Made by a program: the position numbers and the translations under genes
Shown: piece after piece, positions 26,456 through 36,832 of the stretch
How the letters are laid out: every line of letters starts with the position of its first letter
Numbering within the stretch: the first letter of the stretch is position 1
Source: an uncultured Anaerolineaceae bacterium
Lineage (GTDB): Bacteria; Chloroflexota; Anaerolineae; Anaerolineales; Anaerolineaceae
Length of the DNA stretch: 64,000 nucleotides
Assembly: GCA_927443345.1 (NCBI GenBank)
Contig: CAKMKJ010000035.1
Location: 1-64,000, forward strand
Direction of reading: 5' to 3'
The notes under the pieces: model-generated
Databases searched by the model: none
Told to the model about the DNA's origin: nothing
The model's input: only the letters and a program-made list of their open reading frames with translations

Positions 26456-29400
26456 TCAGCGTATTTTTTTACCCATGGTAACAATCACTTGATGTTCACG
26501 GTCGTCATCAGTTAGCGGAATGGAAAATCCGCCCAGTGGTTTTCCATCCAGCTCAATTCTTTGTACACCTTTGGCAACATGGGTGGGGTTATTGATCTGA
26601 ATCAGATAAAGTGTCTCACCGTATTTATACTTAATTTCAAACCCGTCCCACTCTGGCGGAATGACCGGGTCCATCACCAATGTATTGCCAACCTTGCGAA
26701 AACCGAGGATGCCTTCCATCCCCAGGCGATACATCCAGCCAGAAGACCCCGTATACCAGGTCCATCCTCCGCGTCGGATTAAAGGATCCTGGCTATAAAT
26801 ATCCGCACAAATCACATATGGTTCAACCCGATAGATAGAGGCTTTATTAAAAGTATCTGCCTGATAAATAGGATTCAATAAGTCGAATAATTGGCCAGCC
26901 CGTTGACCGTCGCCCATTCTGGCAAAAGCCCAGGCCGTCCAGGTTGCCGCATGCGTGTACTGACCGCCGTTTTCTCTAGTGCCGGGGATGTAGCCTTTTA
27001 TATATCCCGGGTCAAGATTGGTTTTATTGAATGGTGGTGTAAAGAGCAACAATAACCGATCTTGCGGTTTAACCAGCCTGTCATACACTGCCTGCATGGC
27101 TTGCCGGCTGCGGTTGGCGTTGCCTACGCCGCTCAATACCGACCATGATTGAGCAATGGCATCGATTTGGCATTCTGCATCCCGGCTCGACCCCAGCGTT
27201 TCGCCGCCGTCATAATAAGCGCGCTGATACCATTCGCCATCCCAGGCAGACAGCTCAATCGCCTTGACATACTTTTTGGCGCGCGCGAAATATCTATGCG
27301 CATTTTCAAGATCGCCAATTTGCTCTGAAAGTGCCCCAAAACGGTTCAATACGTCACTGATAAACCAGGCAAGCCACACGCTCTCACCGTGCCCTTTTTC
27401 ACCCACCCGGTTCATGCCGTCGTTCCAGTCTCCTGTGCCCATTAATGGCAAGCCATGCACCCCAAAAGTTGAACCTCTTTCAATGGCGCGCTGGCAATGA
27501 TCCAATAACGAAAACGATTGTTCAGTTTGCGGATATTCGCCGTATCGTTCATCTTCGCCGTCTGACAAGAGTGGTGCCCTGCAAAACGGGATATTCTCCT
27601 CCAGGATTTGTAGATCACCAGTATTCTCGATATATAACGCGGTCACATAAGGCAGCCACAGTAGATCATCAGAAAAACGGGTTCGCACCCCTCTGCCTGA
27701 AGGTGGATGCCACCAATGCATGACATCACCCTCTTCAAATTGATGTTTTGCAGCGTTTAAGATCTGACTGCGTGTGATAGCCGGGTCAATCGACATCAAG
27801 GCCAAAACATCCTGTAATTGGTCCCGAAAACCAAAAGCGCCGCTTGATTGATAGAATCCGGTTCGACCCCAGATTCTGCATGACAAAGTCTGGTAAATCA
27901 TCCAGCGATTCAAGATTAAATCGGAGGCCAGGTTAGGGGTCTTGACTTGAATGGTATTCAAGAATTTGTCCCAGAATATATGTGTACGCTCATAGGCTGC
28001 ACCTACATAAGCCGGGTCATGATATTTTTTGACCAACTCCAGGGCATGCTGCTTATCATTTCCCTGACCGAGGACAAAATAAATTTCATCTGTTGCCCCA
28101 GGCATCATATCTATATGGATTTGAAGCACCGCACAAGGATCTTCGCCGGGAGTGATACGCGTTTCCAATCCCAGGCGCAGGAGTGCCACCGGTAGTGTGA
28201 AGGTACCACCGCGTCCCAGAAACTCCGTCCGATCAGCGGTCAGGCCGTGCACCGGTCGACTAGCCATCAAAAAAGCAACACGCTTTCCAAATTCGTCACT
28301 GTATGGATTGGTAGCCAACAAACATTCAAGAGTCGAGTCATATTCGGGCATGATGTAAGCCATGTTTGTGGCGTGTGTGGTACCAAGAACCCACTCAATA
28401 TACTGTGTGGCTGTGATTCGACGAGTATGAGGCAGATGGTTTTTCAGCTTCAAATGGATAATTTTTACAGGGTCTTCAGGGCTGGAGAAAAGCGTCAGGC
28501 ATTGTTCAAGGCCGTGCGAGGTGTGCTCAAAACGAGTATAGCCTGCACCATGCGCCACGCGGTAAGGTTGGCCTGATCCAGCAGGCAGCGGCGTTGGCGT
28601 CCATACTTCTCCGGTTTCTTCATCTCTCAAATAAAGCGCTTCACCGGTAGGGTCGCAAATCGGGTCATTAGCCCAGGGTGTCAAGCGGTTCTCTCCGCTA
28701 TTCAGTGCCCAGGTACATTGACTGCCTGATTCGCTGACCATGAACCCAAAATTAGGATAGCCGATCACATTAACCCAGGGCGCAGGTGTCGTTTTGCGGA
28801 CGGCAATGCCCTTTTCATTTAAGAAAACAGCATCCCAATTAATGATGTACTCTTTGCCGTCAGAACTAAAGCCGCCAAAACCGTTGGCAAATTGAAGTTC
28901 ATCTTTGTTGATTGTTACGGAATCTTTTTCTGAGAGCTGCGTGATCAAATCATTATCGGCTGGCAGTGTAGGAATGAATGCAGGCAGATGGTGCACTGGC
29001 ATTGAATATCCCGGCAGTTGATCTTCAAGGGAGCCCATAGCACCATCAAACACCAACCGGCCCGCAGTTTGCAGCAATGTATATTCTTCAGCAGAAATAT
29101 GGTCGCCATAGAGGATGAAAATTCCACCCCTCTGGTTGAATTGATCTTCGCCATTCATTTTTGCCACAAGATGATAAAGCGAGCTGTTTAATTCCGCGCC
29201 ATAATCCGTTTTCTGACCGTTAAGAATCACCAGGTCCATCTTGATTCGTCTGTTGCGTAAAAATTTATGCACCTGCAGGGTTTCAGCGACAAGGTCTATC
29301 TGTTGAGGATCATCAAGCTGCACCAACATAATCGGAAAGTCTCCCGAAATGCCGAACCGCCATAATCCAGATTGCCCAAGACGGTTTGCCGCCAGCATTT

Positions 29401-32400
29401 CAGATGAAGCACGAACCGCTTTGAAGGGATACAAAAGGGCTGAAAGAACTTGCATGATATTTTTAAAAACATCTGAAGTGATTTCTTGTTTTCCAAGCCA
29501 GGTTTGAGCTGCAATATTCGCCTGGTGGAATGAACGATCTATAATGGCCCAATTATGGTATTTCCGCGCCAACTCCAAAACTGCTTCACGGCTATCTCCG
29601 CTGAAGGTCATATAAGCCAGGTCTGCGCTTTTATGCGGTTCAATGATGAACGATTGTCCGAGTGAAAAAATTGGGTCGAGCGTAGCGCCTGAGGTTCCAG
29701 AGAGGTATTCTTTTGAATTCAAAGCTATCGGGTTTCGCATCGTGCGATCACGTCCGATAAACTTGTTACGATCTGCTTCATGTCTCGTCGCGATTTGTGG
29801 ATCTTTATTGACACACATGTGACCCATGAAAATGCTTGCATCCTGATCTGAACGTGGACGACGCGTGAAGATCTGCAGCCCTAGTTCCGGCACAAACTCA
29901 CTCTCAATAAACAATTTATTAAACGCAGGGTGTCTGGCATCACCAGCCTGTGAGCCCAGAATCACCTCTCCATAAGAGGTTACCCTTAAAGTGCGGAATT
30001 GCTCAGAATGATTGTGTAGGTGAATTCGACGAATTTCTAATGGATCATCTGGAACAACCGTGATTTCTGTATTTGAAGATATCTCGTCTTGCATGCGCCT
30101 GAACACTGCCATATGTGCAAAATTGGTGACCTGCATATCAGAAGCTTCAGCAGGAATAGGTTGGTGACATGCAGACCAAATTTCATTCACTTCATCCATA
30201 TCGCGTTGAATGTCTTGAATATAGATCCAGGTTCCTGATGCATCTAAAACACCATCTGGCTGCCAACGCGTCAGATCCATTCCACGCCATGAACTATAAC
30301 CGCCGCCCATGTTCGAAACTAACAGGTTATAACTGCCGTTAGAAAGAAGATGCATCTGCGGAATTGGCGTCTGCACCGGCACCGACCAGGGCTCTACCTC
30401 AACGGGTGCTATTGCAACGCGCTGTGTTCCACTTACATTTTCGCCGTATGGATCTTGAGTTTCAATTCTCTGAGGTATCTGTTCCTGCAAGATTAATTCC
30501 ACACTTTGGATGCGAGGATCGGAATGCATACGCTCTACCATAATATCGTCATGAAAAAAGTTCACCATAGCCATCATGATCATCCCCTGATGATGAGCCA
30601 TATATTCACTGACTATGACTGAGCTTTCATCCAGATGTAATCTTTCTGGCGTAAAATCAATTGCTTCGTAAACGCCATAGAGGCCGAGCATCTTGTGACT
30701 GATCAAATGGTCAATATTGTGGATCACCGCGTGCGGTGCATAGCTAACCGCCATCAACGATGCGTAAGGCGAAATAACCAGGTCATCAGCCAGGCCACGT
30801 TTGAATCCCAACCCTGGAACCCCAAAAGCTCTATACTGATAATTTAGATTGTTATCGAATCGATAAAAACCGGATTCAGAAATCCCCCAGGGGATGGACT
30901 TTGATTTGCCATAGGCAATTTGATGCTGAACTGCTCCGATCGTGCTATCTGCCAATAAGGTACCCGGGTATGAACGCAAAAAAAGTGGGGGCATGAGATA
31001 TTCAAACATGGTGCCGCTCCACGACAGCAAAACATACATTCCACCTATTTGCGTAACCGGACGCCCAAGATGCATCCAATGCTTTTGAGGGATATCTCCT
31101 TTAGCAATCGCCACAACGGATGCGATCCTCGATTCTGAAGCCAGCAGATCGTAATAATTTTGATCCATTGCACCGGCATCCAGGTTGTACCCAATGTGAA
31201 AAACAGCTCGCTGAGGGTGATATAGAAAACGGAAATCCATTTCATCGGTAAATTGTTCTGACCGTTCGGCAATAAACAAAAATCGATTGCTTAACATCTC
31301 GGCGTTGGAATCTACCTTTGCAAGAGAATTCTTCAGATCAACCAGCCAATTTGTGGCCATGTCTAAAGCTTCTTTGTGAATAGGCAGTTCCTTTGAGTGC
31401 ACAAGTTTTTTAAGCAAGGTGTTTATCATCGGAAGAGCTGTCTTAACATGAACCCTAATTTGGGACAAAGGCAAATTTATAGGTAAGTGTTTCTTAATTT
31501 CATCAATCAGTGGAAGCAATTCTGCATCTTGAAAGTATTCAGGCGTGTTATCCAGAAATGGTACCCAAGGCACTAATTCAGTTATCGTTCGCCGAACAGC
31601 CGTATGGTGTCGTTCTACTTGAGCGGCAACTTCCTGAAGTTTTTCTAATGTACTCAATGAAAAAGCAGATCGTCCTACCTTCACAAGTCCCATCAGCCTG
31701 TTTGAAATATCCTTCCAAAACGGACCACTGGCATGCACGAATAAACGATACCATTGGTCCCGATGGGTATGGACATTCAAGATATCCGTATGGAGCTTAT
31801 TGATGAGCTGATTTATTTCAGTAACTTGCTGATCAAACTCAACCTTGCGTTCCTCTTTTAACATTTCTGTAAGATTTGCGAGCGTATCAAGGTAACCCTG
31901 CCACAAATTCCAGCGAAAAATCGGTTGCCTGAGAATATCTTTACATGCCTGTGCGGTAACAATGAAACTGGCTGCCAAATTGCCACTGTCAACCGTAGAA
32001 ACATACTTTGGATGGAGTGGCTGAAGTGTTTGCGTATCATACCAATTCAAGAAATGACCGCGAAATCGATCCAATTGACCAAGCGATTCAATGGTGGTTG
32101 ATAGCCGGGTAGCCAGTGCCAGTTGATCTAGATAACCCAGATCATAGGCCGCCAATGTTGACGTCAAAAGCAATCCGATGTTCGTCGGTGAAGTGCGGTG
32201 AGCAATAATCCCTACCGGAGATTCTTGATAATGGTCGGGGGGCAGCCAATGATCGCCAGGGCCAACGAATCGCTCAAAAAATCCCCAGGTTCGCCTTGTG
32301 ATCTGCCGTAAATGACTGACTTGCTCCTCATTTAATGTGATTTTTTTCTCTGTGATCGGGTGGTTAATCTTCCAGACGATTAAAGGTGAGACCAACCATA

Positions 32401-35278
32401 ACAGCAAAACTGGCACCCCATAAAGAATTGCTGATAAGCTGCTTTTTGAATCATACAACATCCCGACTGCTAGAAGTATGGCAAGAAGGCTTGAGGCAGC
32501 CATTTTTTGCCAGGCAAAATTACGGCGAGCTTGCGAAACAAAAAGCTTGGCAGATTGCGCCGCAGTGGTCCATTGCAGAAGATTCTTTCTGCTTATAAAC
32601 AACCGATATAAAGTAGTAAGAATTGCGTCAATCGAAATATAAGCTTCATACGCCAAGAAAGCGATAGCGAGAAACCATCTCAAAAAGTTCCAACCCATGG
32701 GCCGAAAAGCAATACGCAAATCATCGCCTTGTAAAACAGCCCCGGCACTATGGGCTAACCCTGTGAGAATGGGAAGCCCAAGCGTTAACAATATTGCTGA
32801 AGTCCAAAGCAAATTAAAGCCTGGCAGAAATATCATTCCCAATACGATAATTAACAAAAGGGTTGGGGCCATCAGTGCACGCCGCAGATTATCAAACATC
32901 TTCCAACGGTCAATTTTTGAGAAGATCATGTCTGGGCTGTTCTTTTTGAGCAGCCAGGGCAATAATTGCCAATCCCCTCGAATCCAACGTCTTTGACGCA
33001 TCACCTGAGTGAAATAATTTTGCGGATAGTCTTCAATCATGGTGATGTCGGTGACCAAACCAGCACGCCCCATTATGCCTTCCAACAGATCATGGCTCAA
33101 GACAGTGTTTTCTGGTATTTTGTTATCTATACTACGCATAAAGGCGTCTACATCATAGATGCCCTTGCCCACAAAACTGCCTTCGCCAAAAAAGTCTTGA
33201 TAGGCATCAGAAACTGCAAGTGAATACAAATCCAGACCAGCATCCCCACTGAACAAGCGTGTGAACCACGAATGATTCGCGCTTCTTGGGTGAATCTCCA
33301 TTCGAGGTTGAAGAACGGTATAACCAGAAGTGACCTCACCTGTCTTATCATCTAACAATGCCTGGTTGAGGGGATGGGCAAGCGTGCCGGCCAATCGGCA
33401 GGCAGCGCCCCTTGGCAGAATGGTGTCTGAATCAAGAGTGATCACAAAATGAACACGAGACAGGGCGCTCAAATCGTCAGGCGCTGTGATAAAGGTGAGG
33501 TTTTTCTCTGAGCGTAAAAGCTGATTGAGTTCAAAGAGCTTTCCCCGTTTACGCTCCCACCCCATCCACGTATGTTCAGAGGCATTCCACAATCGTTTTC
33601 GATGTAAAAAATAGAAAAGAGGTTCCTTTTTTCGCGGGATGTAACCAATTTGGTCAAGCAGCGTGCCATCAGAGGATGCACTGGCTGGATCAAGGCTTTC
33701 ATATTTACGATTTAAGAATTCAATCGAAGCTTTTGCATATTGTAAAAGCATAATATCTTCTGGTAATGTCTCGGCATCAGCATCACGAAAATCTGTTAAT
33801 ATTGCAAAACTTAGCCCGGGTTCAGGGTTGCGCAAATAATGCAATTCTAATTGTTGAGTCAGTGAATCGACATCACCGCGACTAGTAATCATGGCCGGGA
33901 TGACAATCAGGGTTTGAAATGGATCAGGAATTTCATCTTTAAAATCTAGTTTTGGCAAATACTTGGGGGGAATACGAAGTGTGATCAACCAATTAACCAA
34001 ACTTGTTGCGATTGTCAAAGCGGGATTTGTCATCATTAAACAAAGTAATGAAAAAATAATCCACTTAAATAGAGTTGGCACCAACACACTCATCGTTGTG
34101 CCAGTGTGCGAGAAAATACCAAATCCGATCAAGAGAAACAAGAACAGTGTAAGCACTGCGATGAATCCAATACTTGAAAAATAAACACCCGTGTTGTGGA
34201 TATTTATCCATTTCTTTAGTCTTTCAGTGCGGGCAGGTTTATAACCGATCTGGTACTCAAATTCGGCTCGGCGTTTACCGAATAAAAATTCTCCAATATG
34301 TACGTGCTGATAATTTCCATTTAGTTGATTTAGATCATTGTTTTTACCTGCAGCAAGTGCCAATTCAATCAATTGCTGGGCAACTTCATTTTCGTTTCGA
34401 TTCACGCTAAGTGACAGTGTTTCTATTTCTTTTCGATACTGATCTCGTGTTTTAAAATCCATTTGAGTGTATTTTCTTGCAGGATCTTGCCTGAGGGTCT
34501 GTTCAAGACAACTCACTGATTCAAAGAAATCGTTCCATTTTAATTCGGCAATCGCGCGAAGACTGAGAATAATATTTGCAATTTTATTGTTGGCTGTGCC
34601 GTCGGTTTCGTCATCCAAGGTTGAGGTTGCACGTTCAGTTTTATGGAAATCAGAAAAATAATAGGGTAATTTTGGCGGTTTCGTGGGATTGATCGTGACC
34701 GTCAATTCGTGAGATAGAAATTCAATCAAACAATATCTCAAGAAGATTGGCAAAGCCCACAGCTCACCCATGGATAATGAAACGCTGCCCTGAAACTCTT
34801 TTAGAATATTGATGACATCTGTTGAATCAAACAACATGTTTTGAGATGAAAGAATAGCGCGCGCCAAGGCATAGATACGCGGAAACCCACTAAAGGGTCC
34901 GCACGCCAGTTTTGGAAGCTGCAAATAAAAGCTTGTTGGAAGATCTTCTTTTATCTGTTGGAGAGATTGGCGAATAATATAATAATTGTCCAACATCCAT
35001 TCAGATGTATAAGAGAGCGTCATTTGTTTCTGAGAAATCTCACGAAAATATTGATGCGCATCTGCGAGCCAGGTTATATGCAGCGCAAGATCGTGCCCTG
35101 GAATATCCCGACCTGTCAAAGCTCGACCCGCTGTTCTTTTTATCGAACGTGGAACAACTTCTTGATAGTTTTTTAGTAGTGCTTCAACCAGGTTGTGGGT
35201 ATGTTGAATTTTTGAGGAGGTAGAATTGTCTTCGAAGTAACCTTCTTCATCGGATTGATTGACACAATCATCAAACAT
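26456..35278 (-). CDS. Cyclic beta-1,2-glucan synthase-like protein (NdvB/Cgs, GT84-GH94)
   Basis: A giant 2940-residue membrane enzyme. After a soluble N-terminal region (about 1-360) come two membrane helices, then a glycosyltransferase domain with LDSDTILPRG near 615 and QRRWIRGDWQ near 763, a second membrane block (about 800-960), a glycoamylase-like domain (about 1000-1480) and a C-terminal GH94 phosphorylase-like part with catalytic GTGDWNDGMN near 2613. The order and length match Cgs/NdvB, which in Brucella and Rhizobium initiates, elongates, trims and cyclises osmoregulated periplasmic glucan. Nothing obvious is missing. The product here could be a linear or cyclic beta-glucan exported to the surface. 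It follows a universal stress gene with a two-base gap, so synthesis is probably stress induced. Confidence 0.88.
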   Translation of the reverse strand: MFDDCVNQSDEEGYFEDNSTSSKIQHTHNLVEALLKNYQEVVPRSIKRTAGRALTGRDIPGHDLALHITWLADAHQYFREISQKQMTLSYTSEWMLDNYYIIRQSLQQIKEDLPTSFYLQLPKLACGPFSGFPRIYALARAILSSQNMLFDSTDVINILKEFQGSVSLSMGELWALPIFLRYCLIEFLSHELTVTINPTKPPKLPYYFSDFHKTERATSTLDDETDGTANNKIANIILSLRAIAELKWNDFFESVSCLEQTLRQDPARKYTQMDFKTRDQYRKEIETLSLSVNRNENEVAQQLIELALAAGKNNDLNQLNGNYQHVHIGEFLFGKRRAEFEYQIGYKPARTERLKKWINIHNTGVYFSSIGFIAVLTLFLFLLIGFGIFSHTGTTMSVLVPTLFKWIIFSLLCLMMTNPALTIATSLVNWLITLRIPPKYLPKLDFKDEIPDPFQTLIVIPAMITSRGDVDSLTQQLELHYLRNPEPGLSFAILTDFRDADAETLPEDIMLLQYAKASIEFLNRKYESLDPASASSDGTLLDQIGYIPRKKEPLFYFLHRKRLWNASEHTWMGWERKRGKLFELNQLLRSEKNLTFITAPDDLSALSRVHFVITLDSDTILPRGAACRLAGTLAHPLNQALLDDKTGEVTSGYTVLQPRMEIHPRSANHSWFTRLFSGDAGLDLYSLAVSDAYQDFFGEGSFVGKGIYDVDAFMRSIDNKIPENTVLSHDLLEGIMGRAGLVTDITMIEDYPQNYFTQVMRQRRWIRGDWQLLPWLLKKNSPDMIFSKIDRWKMFDNLRRALMAPTLLLIIVLGMIFLPGFNLLWTSAILLTLGLPILTGLAHSAGAVLQGDDLRIAFRPMGWNFLRWFLAIAFLAYEAYISIDAILTTLYRLFISRKNLLQWTTAAQSAKLFVSQARRNFAWQKMAASSLLAILLAVGMLYDSKSSLSAILYGVPVLLLWLVSPLIVWKINHPITEKKITLNEEQVSHLRQITRRTWGFFERFVGPGDHWLPPDHYQESPVGIIAHRTSPTNIGLLLTSTLAAYDLGYLDQLALATRLSTTIESLGQLDRFRGHFLNWYDTQTLQPLHPKYVSTVDSGNLAASFIVTAQACKDILRQPIFRWNLWQGYLDTLANLTEMLKEERKVEFDQQVTEINQLINKLHTDILNVHTHRDQWYRLFVHASGPFWKDISNRLMGLVKVGRSAFSLSTLEKLQEVAAQVERHHTAVRRTITELVPWVPFLDNTPEYFQDAELLPLIDEIKKHLPINLPLSQIRVHVKTALPMINTLLKKLVHSKELPIHKEALDMATNWLVDLKNSLAKVDSNAEMLSNRFLFIAERSEQFTDEMDFRFLYHPQRAVFHIGYNLDAGAMDQNYYDLLASESRIASVVAIAKGDIPQKHWMHLGRPVTQIGGMYVLLSWSGTMFEYLMPPLFLRSYPGTLLADSTIGAVQHQIAYGKSKSIPWGISESGFYRFDNNLNYQYRAFGVPGLGFKRGLADDLVISPYASLMAVSYAPHAVIHNIDHLISHKMLGLYGVYEAIDFTPERLHLDESSVIVSEYMAHHQGMIMMAMVNFFHDDIMVERMHSDPRIQSVELILQEQIPQRIETQDPYGENVSGTQRVAIAPVEVEPWSVPVQTPIPQMHLLSNGSYNLLVSNMGGGYSSWRGMDLTRWQPDGVLDASGTWIYIQDIQRDMDEVNEIWSACHQPIPAEASDMQVTNFAHMAVFRRMQDEISSNTEITVVPDDPLEIRRIHLHNHSEQFRTLRVTSYGEVILGSQAGDARHPAFNKLFIESEFVPELGLQIFTRRPRSDQDASIFMGHMCVNKDPQIATRHEADRNKFIGRDRTMRNPIALNSKEYLSGTSGATLDPIFSLGQSFIIEPHKSADLAYMTFSGDSREAVLELARKYHNWAIIDRSFHQANIAAQTWLGKQEITSDVFKNIMQVLSALLYPFKAVRASSEMLAANRLGQSGLWRFGISGDFPIMLVQLDDPQQIDLVAETLQVHKFLRNRRIKMDLVILNGQKTDYGAELNSSLYHLVAKMNGEDQFNQRGGIFILYGDHISAEEYTLLQTAGRLVFDGAMGSLEDQLPGYSMPVHHLPAFIPTLPADNDLITQLSEKDSVTINKDELQFANGFGGFSSDGKEYIINWDAVFLNEKGIAVRKTTPAPWVNVIGYPNFGFMVSESGSQCTWALNSGENRLTPWANDPICDPTGEALYLRDEETGEVWTPTPLPAGSGQPYRVAHGAGYTRFEHTSHGLEQCLTLFSSPEDPVKIIHLKLKNHLPHTRRITATQYIEWVLGTTHATNMAYIMPEYDSTLECLLATNPYSDEFGKRVAFLMASRPVHGLTADRTEFLGRGGTFTLPVALLRLGLETRITPGEDPCAVLQIHIDMMPGATDEIYFVLGQGNDKQHALELVKKYHDPAYVGAAYERTHIFWDKFLNTIQVKTPNLASDLILNRWMIYQTLSCRIWGRTGFYQSSGAFGFRDQLQDVLALMSIDPAITRSQILNAAKHQFEEGDVMHWWHPPSGRGVRTRFSDDLLWLPYVTALYIENTGDLQILEENIPFCRAPLLSDGEDERYGEYPQTEQSFSLLDHCQRAIERGSTFGVHGLPLMGTGDWNDGMNRVGEKGHGESVWLAWFISDVLNRFGALSEQIGDLENAHRYFARAKKYVKAIELSAWDGEWYQRAYYDGGETLGSSRDAECQIDAIAQSWSVLSGVGNANRSRQAMQAVYDRLVKPQDRLLLLFTPPFNKTNLDPGYIKGYIPGTRENGGQYTHAATWTAWAFARMGDGQRAGQLFDLLNPIYQADTFNKASIYRVEPYVICADIYSQDPLIRRGGWTWYTGSSGWMYRLGMEGILGFRKVGNTLVMDPVIPPEWDGFEIKYKYGETLYLIQINNPTHVAKGVQRIELDGKPLGGFSIPLTDDDREHQVIVTMGKKIR

Positions 35279-35280
35279 GC

Positions 35281-36333
35281 TTATAAGCCCCCTGATTTTT
35301 CACAGGCGAGTTCGGCAGCAGAAGGTTGAACTTTTGAACGAGGCAAGTCTTGAATTACTAAAACTGTTTTCGTTCCGTGTTCCAAATAGTTGCGTGTTAC
35401 CGTTCCGTATGGCCAGTTTGCCCTTCCGGTATAGCCATGGGCGCAAAGCACAACCAGATCAATAACCTCATCATGATCAGCAAGCTCTTGAATGGCAGAA
35501 GACACGCTGGCATTTTCAATCATCATACTTTCACAATCAACCGGTAAACGTTCTTTCATTTCTTGCAAATAGTTGTTTACAGAAAGGCGGCTAACCTGCA
35601 TTAATTGTTCAGATAACTTTTCAATTTTTGCCGGATATGGCTCTGGGATGGGTATTTCAGGCGGTTTGATGATCGCCGCAAGAATTAACCGGGGTTGAAT
35701 AACTGTTTCACCAATTGCAAGATCTTTTTTTGATTCGCCTCTCGCTAAAGCAATCCCGGCCGAAAGTGAGCATTCTGCGCGTCGAGAACTGTCAATAGGC
35801 AGCAAGATGCGTTGATAATTTACTGGCATATTTTCATCATCAGTTTGGTTATAAGCCCGCACCACCAGGATGGGCAGATAGATCAAATTGATCACCTTCT
35901 GAGTGACACTGCTAATATTCCAGCGGCTCAATCCACTTGAACCATGAGTACTGATCACCACCAGGTCAATGTTTTCAGAATGCGCGAAATTAATAATATT
36001 TTCAGCCGTTTTTCCTTCGAGAATATTGTATTCAACGCGAGGGCTACATTCATCAAGGTCATCAGCTTTGAGAGGATTAGTCTTCCGGGTATCCGTTTCT
36101 AATTCCTTGCATAAACGATCGGTAATTGCCTGCATATACAAATCTGCTTCCGCTTTTCGAATCTGCCACTTCAATGGGTCAACCGCATCCGGGTTTTCAT
36201 GAAATGAGATTGGGTTGAGTACACGCAACAAAATAATATTGGATTCAAAAATTCGGGCAAATTGCAATGCATGCGGAATTGCGCGTTCTGCAAGTAATGA
36301 ACCATCCAATGGAACAAGGATACGGTTGAACAT
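35281..36333 (-). CDS. Universal stress protein with two UspA domains
   Basis: A 350-residue tandem Usp. Domain 1 (about 1-160) opens NRILVPLDGSLLAERAIPHA and ends STHGSSGLSRWNISSVTQKV. Domain 2 (about 169-330) opens YQRILLPIDSSRRAECSLSA and ends CAHGYTGRANWPYGTVTRN. Both halves carry the G-x2-G-x9-G(S/T) ATP-binding pattern in good or near form. Usp proteins bind ATP or other nucleotides and help survival under starvation and oxygen or envelope stress. GGAG lies eight bases before the ATG. It is the first gene of the glucan synthase unit, transcribed from a promoter at 36387-36415. Confidence 0.88.
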   Translation of the reverse strand: MFNRILVPLDGSLLAERAIPHALQFARIFESNIILLRVLNPISFHENPDAVDPLKWQIRKAEADLYMQAITDRLCKELETDTRKTNPLKADDLDECSPRVEYNILEGKTAENIINFAHSENIDLVVISTHGSSGLSRWNISSVTQKVINLIYLPILVVRAYNQTDDENMPVNYQRILLPIDSSRRAECSLSAGIALARGESKKDLAIGETVIQPRLILAAIIKPPEIPIPEPYPAKIEKLSEQLMQVSRLSVNNYLQEMKERLPVDCESMMIENASVSSAIQELADHDEVIDLVVLCAHGYTGRANWPYGTVTRNYLEHGTKTVLVIQDLPRSKVQPSAAELACEKSGGL

Positions 36334-36386
36334 AGTAAATCTCCAGAGTTACAAAACGAACCTTAATAATCATAATGGCTACTAAT

Positions 36387-36415
36387 AATATAGCAATATA
36401 GGGCTTATTAGTCAA
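36387..36415 (-). promoter_or_regulatory. Promoter of the Usp-glucan synthase operon
   Basis: On the minus strand TTGACT (36415-36410) and TATATT (36392-36387) are 17 bases apart, a strong housekeeping-type promoter giving a leader of roughly 45 bases. The spacer begins AATAAGCC, which resembles the TAATAGCC element of the GGGAC-type promoters in this island. Confidence 0.65.
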
Positions 36416-36832
36416 ATTTACACAAAAATAGCTAATAGATAGATAGGCGTAAATGCCAAAAAACTAAAAATTCAAAAAATGAGCCAAAACGCACCGTTAA
36501 TATCCTTATTTGTGCATTTTAGAAATCTGACTCTAGAATAATGATATGGGATTATGCTGTTTTTGTCCCGGAAGTTATCTATAAAAATCCTGACAATAAA
36601 CTGAATTTATTAGTATTTTTATTTTTTGGCTATCTTTTCAATGTGGTAACGTGTTATAACCAATATAGGGAGTAATACTTTATTGGTAGAAAGTAGAGGA
36701 TTAATTGGTTAAATTAATATATTGAGATTACTTCATAATGAATAACATTATGAAGTTACCCAGCCGCACCCTCACTTTGTGATTTAAACTCATTGATAAT
36801 TTGGATGTGCCTGGTTCTAAAGAAAGGGACCT
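36416..36832. other. Divergent intergenic region with a 27-base palindrome
   Basis: An AT-rich gap of about 420 bases between the divergent Usp operon and the kinase gene. ACTTCATAATG (36730-36740) and CATTATGAAGT (36746-36756) form a perfect 11-base inverted repeat with a five-base centre, about 75 bases before the kinase start. This has the size of a dimeric repressor or response-regulator site. I see no small gene here. Confidence 0.5.
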
